The notes under the pieces are model-generated. The model was not told the origin of the DNA. It saw nothing but the letters and a program-made list of their open reading frames with translations, and did not search any database. The position numbers were made by a program, and so were the translations under genes. A DNA stretch of 64,000 nt from Clostridium tyrobutyricum DSM 2637 = ATCC 25755 = JCM 11008 (GTDB lineage Bacteria > Bacillota > Clostridia > Clostridiales > Clostridiaceae). The DNA is taken from positions 1 through 64,000 of the forward strand of contig NZ_APMH01000002.1 in assembly GCF_000359585.1 (NCBI RefSeq), read 5' to 3'. Below, piece by piece: positions 1 through 9,221 of the stretch. Positions within the stretch are counted from its first letter, which is position 1, and each line of letters opens with the position of its first letter.

Positions 1-221
1 TCTGCTGCCATATCTACATCAAAACCCTTAATTTGATTTTTGCTGTCCCTGAATTCCATCGGTGGAAATGAATCCTCAAGTCCTATTTTTAACACGCCTG
101 CTTTTTTTACACTTTCAAGTGTATTGGTACTAGCAGTGCCTGTTTTTCCACATCCAGATAACATAATAATGGAAACTGTAATCATAAAAAATGTTATTAA
201 TAGCGTTTTTATCTTTTTCAT
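1..221 (-). CDS. Amino-acid ABC transporter substrate-binding lipoprotein (N-terminal part, runs off the window)
   Basis: The reverse strand reads a lipoprotein signal (MKKIKTLLITFF..., lipobox LSGC) and then the start of a family 3 solute-binding protein (GVLKIGLEDSFPPMEF). That segment is the usual first beta-strand and ligand loop of polar amino-acid binding proteins. The ATG at 221 follows an AGGGG ribosome site. Only about 73 residues lie in the window, and the 3' end is beyond position 1. The mature protein would be tethered outside the membrane and feed an amino acid to an ABC permease that is probably encoded further along. The ligand cannot be told from this fragment. Confidence 0.85.
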   Translation of the reverse strand, partial: MKKIKTLLITFFMITVSIIMLSGCGKTGTASTNTLESVKKAGVLKIGLEDSFPPMEFRDSKNQIKGFDVDMAA

Positions 222-507
222 ATTTATAACCCCTTTATAAAATTTATTTCTTTTTTCAAGAATACTATGTACATTTCTAGATAGTATATTTTTTAAGTCT
301 ACTTTACTGTTATGCTTAGAATTTGTATTCGTATTTGTATACAATTCGTTTTAAGATAAAATGGTAAATATTTAGGACTTTATCTGCTTTTGTTAACAGT
401 ATGATAACATATGTCTTGATAAATTACAATACTAATTATAAAAATAAGTTTTTTTAATTGATTTATCATAGCCATTAACATAATCTAATTAAATTGAATA
501 CTAAAAA
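222..507 (-). promoter_or_regulatory. Upstream region of the ABC lipoprotein gene
   Basis: No gene is visible in this 286-base stretch. It must carry the promoter of the leftward ABC gene. It contains an inverted repeat ATACTAT (262-268) / ATAGTAT (281-287) and a TTGTATACAA palindrome near 335-348, either of which could be an operator. No known riboswitch or T-box motif was recognised. Confidence 0.35.
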
Positions 508-553
508 ATTTCTTAGATTAAGTGAAAAATACAGTTCACTTAATCTAAGAAAT
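508..553 (-). terminator. Rho-independent terminator of the PTS operon
   Basis: A perfect 19-bp inverted repeat (508-526 with 535-553, loop of 8) is followed on the minus strand by a T6 run. It lies about 50 bases after the stop of the truncated regulator and ends that leftward operon. Confidence 0.85.
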
Positions 554-606
554 CTTCCTACTACTATATATACGCTTTCATACCCAATATAAAAGTCTTT
601 TATCTA

Positions 607-2304
607 TTACAATATAACATTTTTAAATAAATCATATAATAAGGACAACTCGTATTGATTTATCTTAATATGATATTTTTTTTCTATCTTTCTAAAAACA
701 TCTTTGGAAATTTCATAAAATTCTCTTTCACTATCTGTATAATTCACTTTTTCTTCCGGTTCATAATTATCGGAAGTCATTAACCTTTCAATCATAAAAG
801 CTATGTGCATATACAAATTTAACTTTATATGGCCAATTAAATTTGTATTATAATACTGCTCATATCTATAAATAACATCCTCTACTTCATTAATTACTAC
901 ATTTGGATTTAGAAATGTAAGCCTACTGGCAATTCCTTCTATGGAGAAAAACTTGACGAACTCCCTTTTCATGGATTCGAACTTTTGTTTATCCATTTCA
1001 GATTTCAGACCTTCCCATAGATATCGTTCGCCTTTACCGTCTAAAATATCATAAGCATTAACCCACGGTATGGATGTAAGCTGTGGTAAATTTGAAGTAG
1101 TAATTATAAGTTTTGTATATTTGAAATTGTCCTTGTTGTTCTGCTCAATCAAACTTTTTAAATTTTTATAATCCATTATAATAATATCCATAGTCTCGTA
1201 ATTGACAAACTGTTCAATAATTTCTTTTATCTTGCTGGAAATCCCAACTCCCGACATACAGGATATAATTATATTGTTCCCTCGTGCTATGCCTTCAAAA
1301 TACTGTATACCAATTTTATAAGCATTGTTTGAGCGTTCTGCAATATCTTTAAACGACATATTTTGAAGAATTTTTATTCCTATATCCATGGCAATTGCAG
1401 TTGTAACATTGTTCATAATCAGCAAATCCCCAGACAAGTGATTTTTAATAGAAGAATACATCTGATTTAAAGATCCCATATCTACCAATAATATAAGACC
1501 TTTGCTTGTATTTACTTTTTCAAGATATTTATTGACCTTTTGTATTGTTTCATCTGAAGATATTTCCATAGGCATATCGATGGATTCAAATACAAATGTA
1601 CCGCAATTTTGATTGGCTACGGACTGGATACTGCTTGCAGTTGCATTTCCATGTGCTACAATCAATCCTTGAAGTTCAATGGTCTCCACAACATATTCTT
1701 GAAAGAAAATAGTATTTATGATCTCTAAAGATTTATTTACTCCAGATGCAATTGTACCTAATTCTTCACTGAGCTTTACAGCTATATAGTGAGTTCTCGG
1801 CCATATAGAATCCAAAAATTCTATAATTTTATCAAAATCAAATTTAACCAACATATCATCCTGAAATATTAAAATCAAGCAGTATATTAATTTCAGCGAT
1901 TCTTTCGAACAATCAATCCCATAACGCTTAATAATTTTTTTGTAATTTTCTCTAAAGCTTTCTCTAACGAACAAATTCTGTTCTAAAAGTACTACTTCAA
2001 AGTAATTTTTAGTAGAATTTATCAAATTTTTAAATACAACAGAAATTTCTAATTTGGCTGATTCAACATTATAAAAAGAAGTTTTAGAAATATACTGGAA
2101 AAATTCGATGAATTTTTGTCTTATGTTTGAAATATCATCATACTCAACTTTAGGTAACTTATCATTATAAAGTATTTTAAGCGGACTCAATTTCCTAATA
2201 GATGGGTCAAAAGATATATAATGCTTGTACTGCATTAGATCCCAACAGGATTCCAAAGAAAGCAACCAGTGAATATAAAAACCAATTAACAGCCTAAAGT
2301 CCAA
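607..2304 (-). pseudogene. LevR-type PTS regulator remnant: PRD1-EIIA-EIIB-PRD2 without HTH and AAA+ domains
   Basis: The 565-codon frame resembles the C-terminal two thirds of a LevR-family sigma-54 activator. PRD1 has its phospho-His region near residue 172. An EIIA-Man-like domain has the AHG motif (His218), an EIIB-Gat-like domain has an SCMSGVG loop, and a second PRD lies at the C-terminus. Full-length LevR proteins begin with a helix-turn-helix and a sigma-54-interacting AAA+ ATPase; neither is present. The frame opens with TTG and overlaps the broken EIIC gene. Its first ~28 residues are out-of-frame EIIC sequence and regulator-like sequence begins around residue 29. This looks like a deletion fusion, so DNA binding and activation should be lost. 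Confidence 0.75.
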
Positions 2305-2722
2305 AATGTAAAGTTACAATCTTATGTTCTTCTCCTCTTGCTGCAAGTTTATCAAAAACAGGTGCGAAAAAACCTACCAGGAAAATATATAAAAGATTTT
2401 TAATTTGAAGCCCTAAAATTCCAATAGGTATAGCCAGTGTCAATGCAACTTTCGCTCCACCTCCCACCATAATTGCAAATGCTACCCCCACGGCAGTAGC
2501 AATACCTGGCTCGGCAGCTTGTGCACCTCCAATATTGACTACTCCCATAAATACAGCTTCAAGTGATGCTCCTATTAAAATCCCTGTATTCAGATCTCCA
2601 AGCAGTAAACCCACTACAGAACCTATAACAATAGGCCTGTTAAGCATGGTAAGTCCTGCTAATTCAGCGCCCCCTACACATATGAAAACAGAAATCGCCA
2701 CTAAAATAGCCTGTACTAACAT
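2207..2722 (-). pseudogene. Mannose-family PTS EIIC, truncated by a nonsense codon and a deletion
   Basis: The first 142 codons (stop TAG at 2294-2296) are a typical EIIC-Man/Sor membrane domain (start at 2722, SD GGAGGAGG, motif LNRPIVIG, then GASLEAVFMG). Reading on in the same frame past the TAG gives AVNWFLYSLVAFFGILLG, which is still EIIC-like, to a TGA at 2207. There the sequence switches to regulator sequence. Family members are about 260 residues, so roughly one third is missing. The EIID partner that normally follows is absent. Transport by this PTS is therefore presumably dead. Confidence 0.8.
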
Positions 2723-2746
2723 GTTTATTCCTCCTCCCGCAAAATC

Positions 2747-3247
2747 TTATAAGTTCATCTTTTTAATAATATCTTTCATGGGTTTTTTCTCATCAGAAGG
2801 TACAACCTGCAAACTAGTACCTGAATCAATTTCGACTAGTTTTTTCAAAGAATCGATTTCATCCTTTGTAAGCATAACGGTTGGACTTACCATTGTTTTT
2901 TCAGATGCATCAATTCCATCAAATCTTCCAACATTACCTATATTCACATATTCTATATTTTCCGTATTTTCACGAACCTTCAAAGCATCCTTAATATTTC
3001 TGGTCAAAAGTAAAATTCTCATATTTTGTGCTTTAGGATTATTAGCTACCTTAATGGCTTCATCAACAGGTTTTATCAATACCTTGATACTATTTGGCAC
3101 TGCCATTTTTAATGTCATTTTCTGCATTTCATCTTTTGCAGTTTCATCATTTGCTATAATAATTCCTTTGATTTTCAAATCCTTTGACCAAGTTAGAGCA
3201 ACCTGCCCATGTATTAATCTATCATCTACTCTTAATGCTACTATCAT
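2747..3247 (-). CDS. PTS system mannose/fructose/sorbose family EIIB
   Basis: This 166-residue cytoplasmic EIIB-Man/Lev component has the phosphorylation motif RVDDRLIHGQV near the N-terminus (His13). It is of normal length and appears intact. It would accept phosphate from EIIA and pass it to sugar bound by EIIC/EIID. It lies 24 bases downstream of EIIA and 24 bases upstream of the EIIC start, so the three form one operon. Because EIIC is broken and EIID missing, EIIB has no complete membrane partner in this window. Confidence 0.9.
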   Translation of the reverse strand: MIVALRVDDRLIHGQVALTWSKDLKIKGIIIANDETAKDEMQKMTLKMAVPNSIKVLIKPVDEAIKVANNPKAQNMRILLLTRNIKDALKVRENTENIEYVNIGNVGRFDGIDASEKTMVSPTVMLTKDEIDSLKKLVEIDSGTSLQVVPSDEKKPMKDIIKKMNL

Positions 3248-3271
3248 TATTTATACCTCCAATAAATTTAT

Positions 3272-3694
3272 TTATTCTAAGAAATCTTCATCATTGTTAT
3301 TTTCGTTTACATCTATTTCAACCAATTTCAATTGTTCTCTGCTCTCTGCAATAATCTCATTTAACCTTTCTTTGGATATTACTCCATTTTCCAATATAAC
3401 TGTCAGTATAACCGGGAGATTAAAGCCGGAGACAACCAATGCATTTGACTGTGATGCATATGACACAATTTTTTGGTTTACACTTCCACCAATAATATCT
3501 GTAAAAACAACTACCTCGTCTTCTGACTTAATACTTTTAAAGAATTTTTCAATACTTTTTGTGATATCTTCGCCTTCCTTATCAACATATGCACTAATAC
3601 AGGTGATATCTGCTATTTTACCTACTAGAAGTTCAATGGTATTTTTGGCACCTCTAGCCAAAGTTCCATGGGTTGCAATTAATATTTTCCTCAC
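3272..3694 (-). CDS. PTS system mannose/fructose/sorbose family EIIA
   Basis: This 140-residue EIIA-Man domain has the active-site motif ATHG (His9) and the TDIIGGS loop typical of the fold. It receives phosphate from HPr and donates it to EIIB. It is the first gene of the leftward operon and sits about 55 bases downstream of a consensus sigma-54 promoter. The frame is intact. The C-terminal tail is acidic and asparagine-rich, probably a flexible end. Confidence 0.9.
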   Translation of the reverse strand: MRKILIATHGTLARGAKNTIELLVGKIADITCISAYVDKEGEDITKSIEKFFKSIKSEDEVVVFTDIIGGSVNQKIVSYASQSNALVVSGFNLPVILTVILENGVISKERLNEIIAESREQLKLVEIDVNENNNDEDFLE

Positions 3695-3749
3695 CTTTCA
3701 TACTCCTTCCTATAGTTGTAATTGCTTTTTAATTTACACCTTTTTATAC

Positions 3750-3765
3750 AGCAAATATCGTGCCA
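3750..3765 (-). promoter_or_regulatory. Sigma-54 (-24/-12) promoter of the PTS operon
   Basis: The minus strand reads TGGCACGATATTTGCT, a full match to the consensus TGGCACG-N4-TTGCW. Mannose-family PTS operons of Firmicutes are commonly driven by sigma-54 with a LevR-type activator, which fits the gene content here. Confidence 0.9.
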
Positions 3766-3837
3766 ATATTTTTTAGACATAAAAATACTCTCTGAATATG
3801 GGGAGTATTGTTTTATTATTGTAGATTTGGTAGATTG

Positions 3838-3908
3838 ATTTAAACACTCTAGGACTATAAATTGTATCTGTCTAAAAAATTATTTTCACAAAGATCCATT
3901 TAAACACT
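3838..3908. promoter_or_regulatory. Candidate upstream activating sites (repeated ATTTAAACACT)
   Basis: ATTTAAACACT occurs at 3838-3848 and again at 3898-3908, exactly 60 bp apart and 70-145 bp upstream of the sigma-54 promoter. That is the range where sigma-54 activators bind. TGTCTAA is also repeated at 3869 and 3920. Activator binding is an inference from position and repetition. Confidence 0.35.
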
Positions 3909-3963
3909 AATATATTTTGTGTCTAATGACAATGCCTGCCTTTATTTTAATTTATATATAGAT

Positions 3964-4003
3964 AAAGAAGCCTGATGAACAAAAATGTTAATCAGGCTTC
4001 TTT
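3964..4003 (-). terminator. Terminator after the flavodiiron gene
   Basis: A 13-bp perfect stem (AAAGAAGCCTGAT at 3964-3976 with its complement at 3991-4003) lies 45 bases past the leftward fprA stop, followed by a T-rich stretch. Confidence 0.75.
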
Positions 4004-4048
4004 AAGTTTATTATATTGAGTAAACCTTGTAGTATTCCAAATAATTTT

Positions 4049-5236
4049 CTAAAGAGACTTTACAAATTGCCTGCCGTATTCTCTGCACACATCCAGTTCT
4101 TTTTCATCAGGGATCCATAGAGAACGATGGCCGTTATCAACAATTTTAAAACCACTTTCTTCAAGAGCTTTAGTAAGCTGTTTGACAACTTCGCCGCTCC
4201 AGCCATAGCTTCCAAAGGCTGCAGCACTTTTACCCTTGAACTTTAATCCTTTTATCATTTCAACAATACCGCCAATTGAGAAAAGATATCCATTGTTGAT
4301 AGTCGGTGAACCAACCAAAATTGCCTTCGAACGAAATACTTCCGTTATTATGTCATTTTTGTCATATTTTGCTGAATTCATAAGCTTTATCACAGTGGAA
4401 GGTGATACCTCATGTATACCTTCAGCAATTGCTTCTGCCATCTTTCGTGTTGAATTCCACATAGTATCATAGATAAATGTTATTTGATCTTCCTGATAAC
4501 TATCAGCCCATTTTAAATATTGCTCTACAATTTGTGCAGGATTTTCTCTCCAAATCACTCCATGGCTGGGGCATATCATTGAAAGAGGGAGATTAAGTTT
4601 CAATATCTCATTGATTTTCTTTTTCACAAAGGTACTGAAAGGATTCAATATATTTGCATAGTACTTAATTGCCTGTTCATACAGTTCACCCTGATCCACC
4701 TTGTCATTGTACAATAACTCGGTTGCAAAATGTTGGCCAAAACCATCATTGCTGAAAAGAATATTTTCTCCAGTCAAATAAGTAAACATTGTATCTGGCC
4801 AGTGCAGCATAGGGGCTTCTACAAAAATCAGCTTGTTTTGTCCAATGTCAAGAGTATCCCCGGTCTTTACCTCCACAAAGTTCCAATCCTCGTGATAATG
4901 ACCCTTTATGATTTTTGCACCATTTTTTGTACAGTAAATTGGTGTTCCAGGTATTTCACGCATGAGTTCTGGAAGTGCTCCACTGTGGTCGATTTCATTG
5001 TGATTTGCTATAATGTAGTCAATTTCCTTTAAATCGATTTCCTCCTTCAGCCTAGATACAAACTCCTTGTCATAGGGCTGCCATACAGTATCAATCAAGA
5101 CAGTCTTTTTATCCCGTATCAAATAGGAATTATATGATGATCCCTTATGGGTTGAGTATTCATCTCCATGGAATCTTTTCAATCCCCAATCAACCTTTCC
5201 TACCCATGTAACTTTGTCTGTTATTTTCTTTCCCAT
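4049..5236 (-). CDS. fprA: Flavodiiron protein (A-type flavoprotein, O2/NO reductase)
   Basis: The 395 residues show the standard two-domain plan. An N-terminal metallo-beta-lactamase-like domain carries the diiron ligands (H79-x-E81-x-D83-H84 in HNEIDHSG, the LHWPDTM histidine, SNDGFGQH). A C-terminal flavodoxin domain begins near residue 250 (TFIYDTMWNSTR). Clostridial FprA proteins reduce O2 to water, or NO, in the cytoplasm using rubredoxin or ferredoxin electrons. The gene lies 27 bases after the hemerythrin gene, so they are probably cotranscribed. No rubredoxin domain is fused to it. Confidence 0.95.
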   Translation of the reverse strand: MGKKITDKVTWVGKVDWGLKRFHGDEYSTHKGSSYNSYLIRDKKTVLIDTVWQPYDKEFVSRLKEEIDLKEIDYIIANHNEIDHSGALPELMREIPGTPIYCTKNGAKIIKGHYHEDWNFVEVKTGDTLDIGQNKLIFVEAPMLHWPDTMFTYLTGENILFSNDGFGQHFATELLYNDKVDQGELYEQAIKYYANILNPFSTFVKKKINEILKLNLPLSMICPSHGVIWRENPAQIVEQYLKWADSYQEDQITFIYDTMWNSTRKMAEAIAEGIHEVSPSTVIKLMNSAKYDKNDIITEVFRSKAILVGSPTINNGYLFSIGGIVEMIKGLKFKGKSAAAFGSYGWSGEVVKQLTKALEESGFKIVDNGHRSLWIPDEKELDVCREYGRQFVKSL

Positions 5237-5263
5237 ATAAAAAACCCCTTTCTCAATTTTTAT

Positions 5264-5821
5264 TCAGCAGTATTTTTTAGTGAGTTGTTCCAACATTTCA
5301 ATATATTTTTTTTGAACTTGATTATCTCCTTCATCTCTTTCAAAATCCTTGATTTGCTTATCTACTGACTCCAATACATCATGTGGTAAATTTTTTTCCG
5401 CATATGGATATACTGCATTGTTTTCCTTGTCTATATGCCTTTTAAGTAAATTGGCATATCCCGCTGCACCTTCCAAAATACCAAGTTTATGTATTGTTTC
5501 AGGTTCTTTTTTATAAAGTTTCAAAGAGTTTTCCAGATCCAGAATGTGAAGACGTCCCAAATCATGTTCCACCAGCATTCCATGTTGAACCAGGTTTACT
5601 CCGATTTTGCCTAAATGCTTCAGCATCTCTGCAAACAATATTTGCTCTTCTTTACCATGATGGTGTTTGTCTGCATAGTTTCTGGCGAATAGAATCATGT
5701 TTTCAAAATCATCAAAATCCACTTCTTTTCCTTCCAGAATACCACAGCATGCATTTTCTACAACATGAATAAATTTCAATATATTATCATGCTCTTTTAC
5801 CATAAGTTCCACAGTATACAT
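5264..5821 (-). CDS. Hemerythrin-domain protein (HHE cation-binding)
   Basis: This 185-residue all-helical protein has the hemerythrin iron-ligand pattern: EHD at residue 11, a HHHGKEE block, VEHD and RHIDKE. It probably binds O2 or NO at a diiron site, or senses or repairs iron centres. The ATG at 5821 has a GAGGTGG ribosome site. It sits between hcp and the flavodiiron gene, with a terminator-like hairpin separating it from hcp. Its own expression may therefore depend on read-through or a local promoter. Its exact role is not known from sequence. Confidence 0.88.
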   Translation of the reverse strand: MYTVELMVKEHDNILKFIHVVENACCGILEGKEVDFDDFENMILFARNYADKHHHGKEEQILFAEMLKHLGKIGVNLVQHGMLVEHDLGRLHILDLENSLKLYKKEPETIHKLGILEGAAGYANLLKRHIDKENNAVYPYAEKNLPHDVLESVDKQIKDFERDEGDNQVQKKYIEMLEQLTKKYC

Positions 5822-5850
5822 GAACTACCACCTCTTTTTTGTAAAAAAAT

Positions 5851-5880
5851 CACAGGGAACAATATAAAGTATTCCCTATG
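5851..5880 (-). terminator. Terminator or attenuator between hcp and hemerythrin
   Basis: CACAGGGAA (5851-5859) pairs with TTCCCTATG (5872-5880) and is followed on the minus strand by a T7 run. It ends hcp transcripts at least partly before the hemerythrin gene. Confidence 0.7.
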
Positions 5881-5899
5881 ATTGAATTTCTTATTTATT

Positions 5900-7540
5900 C
5901 TATTTTCCAAAGAAAAGTTCTATATCATCCTCTACAGATCCTATACCTGCAATTCCGAAATTCTCAACCAATACCTTAGCTACATTTGGCGAAAGGAATG
6001 CAGGAAGAGTAGGTCCAAGGTGAATATTCTTTACGCCAAGGTAAAGTAAAGCCAATAGAACTATAACAGCCTTCTGTTCATACCATGCAATATTGTAGGC
6101 AATAGGAAGATCATTGATATCGTCCAATCCGAAAACTTCCTTTAATTTCAATGCAATTACAGCTAAAGAATAAGAATCATTACACTGTCCCGCATCAAGC
6201 ACACGAGGTATTCCCCCAATGTCACCTAAGTTAAGTTTGTTATACTTGTATTTTGCACAACCTGCAGTAAGAATAATTGCATCTTTTGGAAGTGCTTTTG
6301 CAAAATCAGTGTAGTAGTTTCTGGACTTAGCCCTTCCATCACATCCTGCCATAACAACGAATTTCTTGATGGCTCCTGATTTAACTGCTGCTACAACTTT
6401 GTCTGCAAGTGCAAGAACTTGATTGTGTGCAAATCCACCTACGATTTCTCCTTTTTCTATTTCTTTAGGAGGAGCACATTTTTTAGCATGTTCAATAATT
6501 GCCGAGAAATCTTTTTCTTCTCCTATTTCACCAGCAATGTGTTTACACCCTGGGAATCCTGCAGCACCAGTAGTATAAAGTCTATCCTTATAGCTTGCCT
6601 TAGGTGGTACTATACAGTTTGTTGTCATAAGAATAGGTCCATTGAAGCTTTCAAATTCCTCTTTTTGTTTCCACCATGCATTTCCGTAGTTTCCTGCAAA
6701 ATTGGAGTATTTCTTGAATGCTGGATAGTAGTGTGCTGGAAGCATTTCAGAGTGAGTGTATACATCCACACCAGTTCCTTCTGTCTGTTTTAAAAGCATT
6801 TCCAAGTCTCTAAGGTCATGTCCTGAAATCAATATACCTGGGTTATTTCTAACTCCTATATCTACTTTTGTAATTTCAGGATTTCCATAAGCAGAAGTAT
6901 TAGCCTTGTCCAAAAGTGCCATGCCATTTACACCATATTTTCCAGTTTCAAGTGTCAATGCTACAAGATCATCTATACTTAAACTGTCATCCAGTGTTTT
7001 TGACAATGCACTCTGTATGAATGCATCAACTTCTTCATCATCCTGAAGAAGGGCATTTGCATGTTTGCTGTATGCAGAAAGTCCTTTTAATCCATAAGTA
7101 ACCAACTCACGAAGGCTTCTTATATCTTCATCCTTTGTGGAGAGGACACCAACAACAGCTGCCTTTTTGACAAATTCATCCTTATTTGAAGATTCCCATG
7201 TTGCTGCATCAGGAAGGTTGTCCTTATTGTCAAGTTGAGCAAGCAATTCTCTTTTTTTATCTATAGTTTTTGTAATACGTGAAACAATAGCCTCTTCATC
7301 AAAATTTGCATTGGTTATTGTTGTAAACAAATTATATGTTACCATGTAATTAACCTGTTTGCTTATTCTCTTTCCTTCTTCACGAAGGCGTGTTGTAACT
7401 GCTGAAAGGCCTTTAGTTACATATACAAGCAAATCCTGCATAGCTGCTACTTCTGGTTTTTTGCCACACACACCTGCCTGGGTACATCCTTTGCATCCTG
7501 CTGTTTCCTGACATTGATAACAAAACATTTTATTTTCCAT
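5900..7540 (-). CDS. hcp: Hybrid cluster protein (hydroxylamine reductase)
   Basis: The 546 residues carry the N-terminal cluster cysteines (C7 and C10, then a Cys-rich block to C25) and the ligands of the hybrid 4Fe-2S-2O cluster in motifs such as [28 protein letters not shown] and GQCNDSYS. Hcp reduces hydroxylamine in vitro and is linked to NO and nitrosative stress as an NO reductase or S-nitrosylase. Start at 7540 with a GGAGG site. The GTAAC-N4-GTTAC palindrome upstream suggests CRP/FNR-type control. With the flavodiiron and hemerythrin genes it forms an O2/NO defence cluster. Confidence 0.95.
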   Translation of the reverse strand: MENKMFCYQCQETAGCKGCTQAGVCGKKPEVAAMQDLLVYVTKGLSAVTTRLREEGKRISKQVNYMVTYNLFTTITNANFDEEAIVSRITKTIDKKRELLAQLDNKDNLPDAATWESSNKDEFVKKAAVVGVLSTKDEDIRSLRELVTYGLKGLSAYSKHANALLQDDEEVDAFIQSALSKTLDDSLSIDDLVALTLETGKYGVNGMALLDKANTSAYGNPEITKVDIGVRNNPGILISGHDLRDLEMLLKQTEGTGVDVYTHSEMLPAHYYPAFKKYSNFAGNYGNAWWKQKEEFESFNGPILMTTNCIVPPKASYKDRLYTTGAAGFPGCKHIAGEIGEEKDFSAIIEHAKKCAPPKEIEKGEIVGGFAHNQVLALADKVVAAVKSGAIKKFVVMAGCDGRAKSRNYYTDFAKALPKDAIILTAGCAKYKYNKLNLGDIGGIPRVLDAGQCNDSYSLAVIALKLKEVFGLDDINDLPIAYNIAWYEQKAVIVLLALLYLGVKNIHLGPTLPAFLSPNVAKVLVENFGIAGIGSVEDDIELFFGK

Positions 7541-7644
7541 AATTACATTCCTCCTGAATTTATATTTATGTAGTTATTTTTGTTTTAAAGTTTTTTTAAT
7601 TTCCTTTGTTGAATATATAGTAACATTATTATTTTATAAAGTAT

Positions 7645-7658
7645 GTAACATAAGTTAC
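7645..7658. promoter_or_regulatory. Palindromic operator GTAAC-N4-GTTAC upstream of hcp
   Basis: GTAACATAAGTTAC is a perfect 5-4-5 palindrome about 105 bases upstream of the hcp start and about 100 upstream of the divergent exporter. The architecture fits CRP/FNR-family regulators, of which HcpR is known to control hcp genes. The assignment to HcpR is inference. Confidence 0.5.
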
Positions 7659-7760
7659 GAAACTACAAATTTTTATAAATTATTTTGTTTTAATGATGTT
7701 TATAAGGGTATATAATATCAATATACTGTTTACAAACAGATTTTCGGAAGGATGATATGT

Positions 7761-9179
7761 ATGACAGAAAAGTCTATCGAAAAAGTTGCCAGGCCAAATT
7801 ACTGTTTGGTTGTTGTAGTTCTTGCACTTACAACTCTCATGGCTGCAATTGATACAAATATAGTCAACATTGCCCTGCCAACTGTAGCCAGGTCGCTTAA
7901 TGCAAGCTTTGCCAGTGTCCAATGGATAGCCTTAAGTTACCTTCTTGCAGTTACCTCGCTTATAGTTGGAATAGGCCGTATTGGAGATGTATTTGGCAAA
8001 AAATCTATTTTCATATTTGGAATCATAGTATTTACTGCAGCTTCACTGCTTTGCGGAATATCCACATCAATATACACTCTTATACTGTTCCGTGCACTTC
8101 AGGGGGTAGGCGGTGCTGTACTCATGGCTCTCTCCTTTGCAATTTTAGGAGATTTGGTTTCAAAAGAAAAAATTGTACAGAGTATGGGAATTCTTACTGC
8201 AATGCTCCCTATAGGATTTGCACTGGGACCGTCAGTTGGGGGAGCCTTAATAGGTGTTTCTGGATGGAGATCAATTTTCTTTTTCAACGTTCCAATAGGG
8301 ATCATAGCCCTTATACTTGTACTTAGATTTCCTAAAATTCCAATATCGGAAAAGGTTGAAAAGTTTGATGTGCCTGGGCTTATACTCCTATGTGCCGCCC
8401 TCAGCTGCTATGTACTAAGTGTAACTTTTGCAGAAGACAAGGGACTTAGTAAAATTGTGATTTTGTGCATAGCACTAACAATTATATTCATTATAGCATT
8501 TTTATCACTGGAGCACAGGATAAGTTATCCTCTTATAAGGCTCAGTATGTTCAGGGACAAGGTATTTAGTGGCAGTCTGGCTATAAGTGTAATCATGTAT
8601 ACTGTAATAACCGGAGCAGTACTCATACTTCCCTTTTATCTTCAGCGTGGAAAACTATTTTCTACATCCACATCGGGACTGCTTATGACTATAGGTCCTA
8701 TAGGATGTACTATCTTTACACCTGTCTCCACCAAAGCTGCCAAACACCTTGGAAATTATGCCGTAATGATTATTGGAATAATTATTTTTGCCATTGGGTC
8801 CTTTTTCATGTCTACTTTAAGTGGTGATACGAGTATACTAAAATTTGCCGCTACAATACTTGTATTCAATGGAAGCCTGGCTTTTTTCCAGACACCAAAC
8901 AACGCATCTATAATATCATCGGCAAAACCGGAGCAGAGAGGTCTTGCATCGGGACTTTTAAATTTATCACGTACTATAGGACAAACTACTGGAGCGGCTT
9001 TGATCGGAGCATTGTTTTACTTTTTCACAAAAACCAAATCCATAACTACAACAAGTCCAGCAAACATTGTATCTGGAATACAACATACTTTTTTAATTGC
9101 AGGTGGAATTGTAATTATTGCATTTGTAATTTCATTATTTACTCTTGTACCTAAGATTAAAGAAGAAAGGCGTGCATAA
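7761..9179 (+). CDS. DHA2-family MFS drug exporter (EmrB/QacA type)
   Basis: The protein has about 472 residues and 14 predicted hydrophobic segments. Motif A (GRIGDVFGKK) lies after helix 2, and the antiporter motif C region (GFALGPSVGG) in helix 5. It probably exports toxic organic compounds in exchange for protons. I chose the ATG at 7761 because GGAAGG lies nine bases upstream; an ATG three codons earlier has no room for a ribosome site. It is transcribed away from hcp, and no regulator gene adjoins it. Confidence 0.88.
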   Translation: MTEKSIEKVARPNYCLVVVVLALTTLMAAIDTNIVNIALPTVARSLNASFASVQWIALSYLLAVTSLIVGIGRIGDVFGKKSIFIFGIIVFTAASLLCGISTSIYTLILFRALQGVGGAVLMALSFAILGDLVSKEKIVQSMGILTAMLPIGFALGPSVGGALIGVSGWRSIFFFNVPIGIIALILVLRFPKIPISEKVEKFDVPGLILLCAALSCYVLSVTFAEDKGLSKIVILCIALTIIFIIAFLSLEHRISYPLIRLSMFRDKVFSGSLAISVIMYTVITGAVLILPFYLQRGKLFSTSTSGLLMTIGPIGCTIFTPVSTKAAKHLGNYAVMIIGIIIFAIGSFFMSTLSGDTSILKFAATILVFNGSLAFFQTPNNASIISSAKPEQRGLASGLLNLSRTIGQTTGAALIGALFYFFTKTKSITTTSPANIVSGIQHTFLIAGGIVIIAFVISLFTLVPKIKEERRA

Positions 9180-9215
9180 AAATAGCAGGACCTGATTAAA
9201 TAGGTTCTGCTATTT
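9180..9215 (+). terminator. Terminator of the MFS exporter gene
   Basis: A 14-bp stem with one mismatch-type pair (9180-9193 with 9202-9215) directly follows the stop codon and ends in TTTTTATAATT. It may also serve the convergent MaoC-like gene. Confidence 0.8.
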
Positions 9216-9221
9216 TTATAA

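Noticed and set aside
2535..3776. A 413-codon open frame on the plus strand opposite PTS EIIA/EIIB/EIIC
   Set aside because: It is antisense to two well-supported PTS genes, has no ribosome site, and its protein is a serine/phenylalanine-rich string typical of a reversed frame in AT-rich DNA.
7680..7922. 80-codon minus-strand frame overlapping the MFS exporter start and the hcp promoter
   Set aside because: It overlaps the start of a well-supported membrane transporter and lacks a ribosome site and family pattern.
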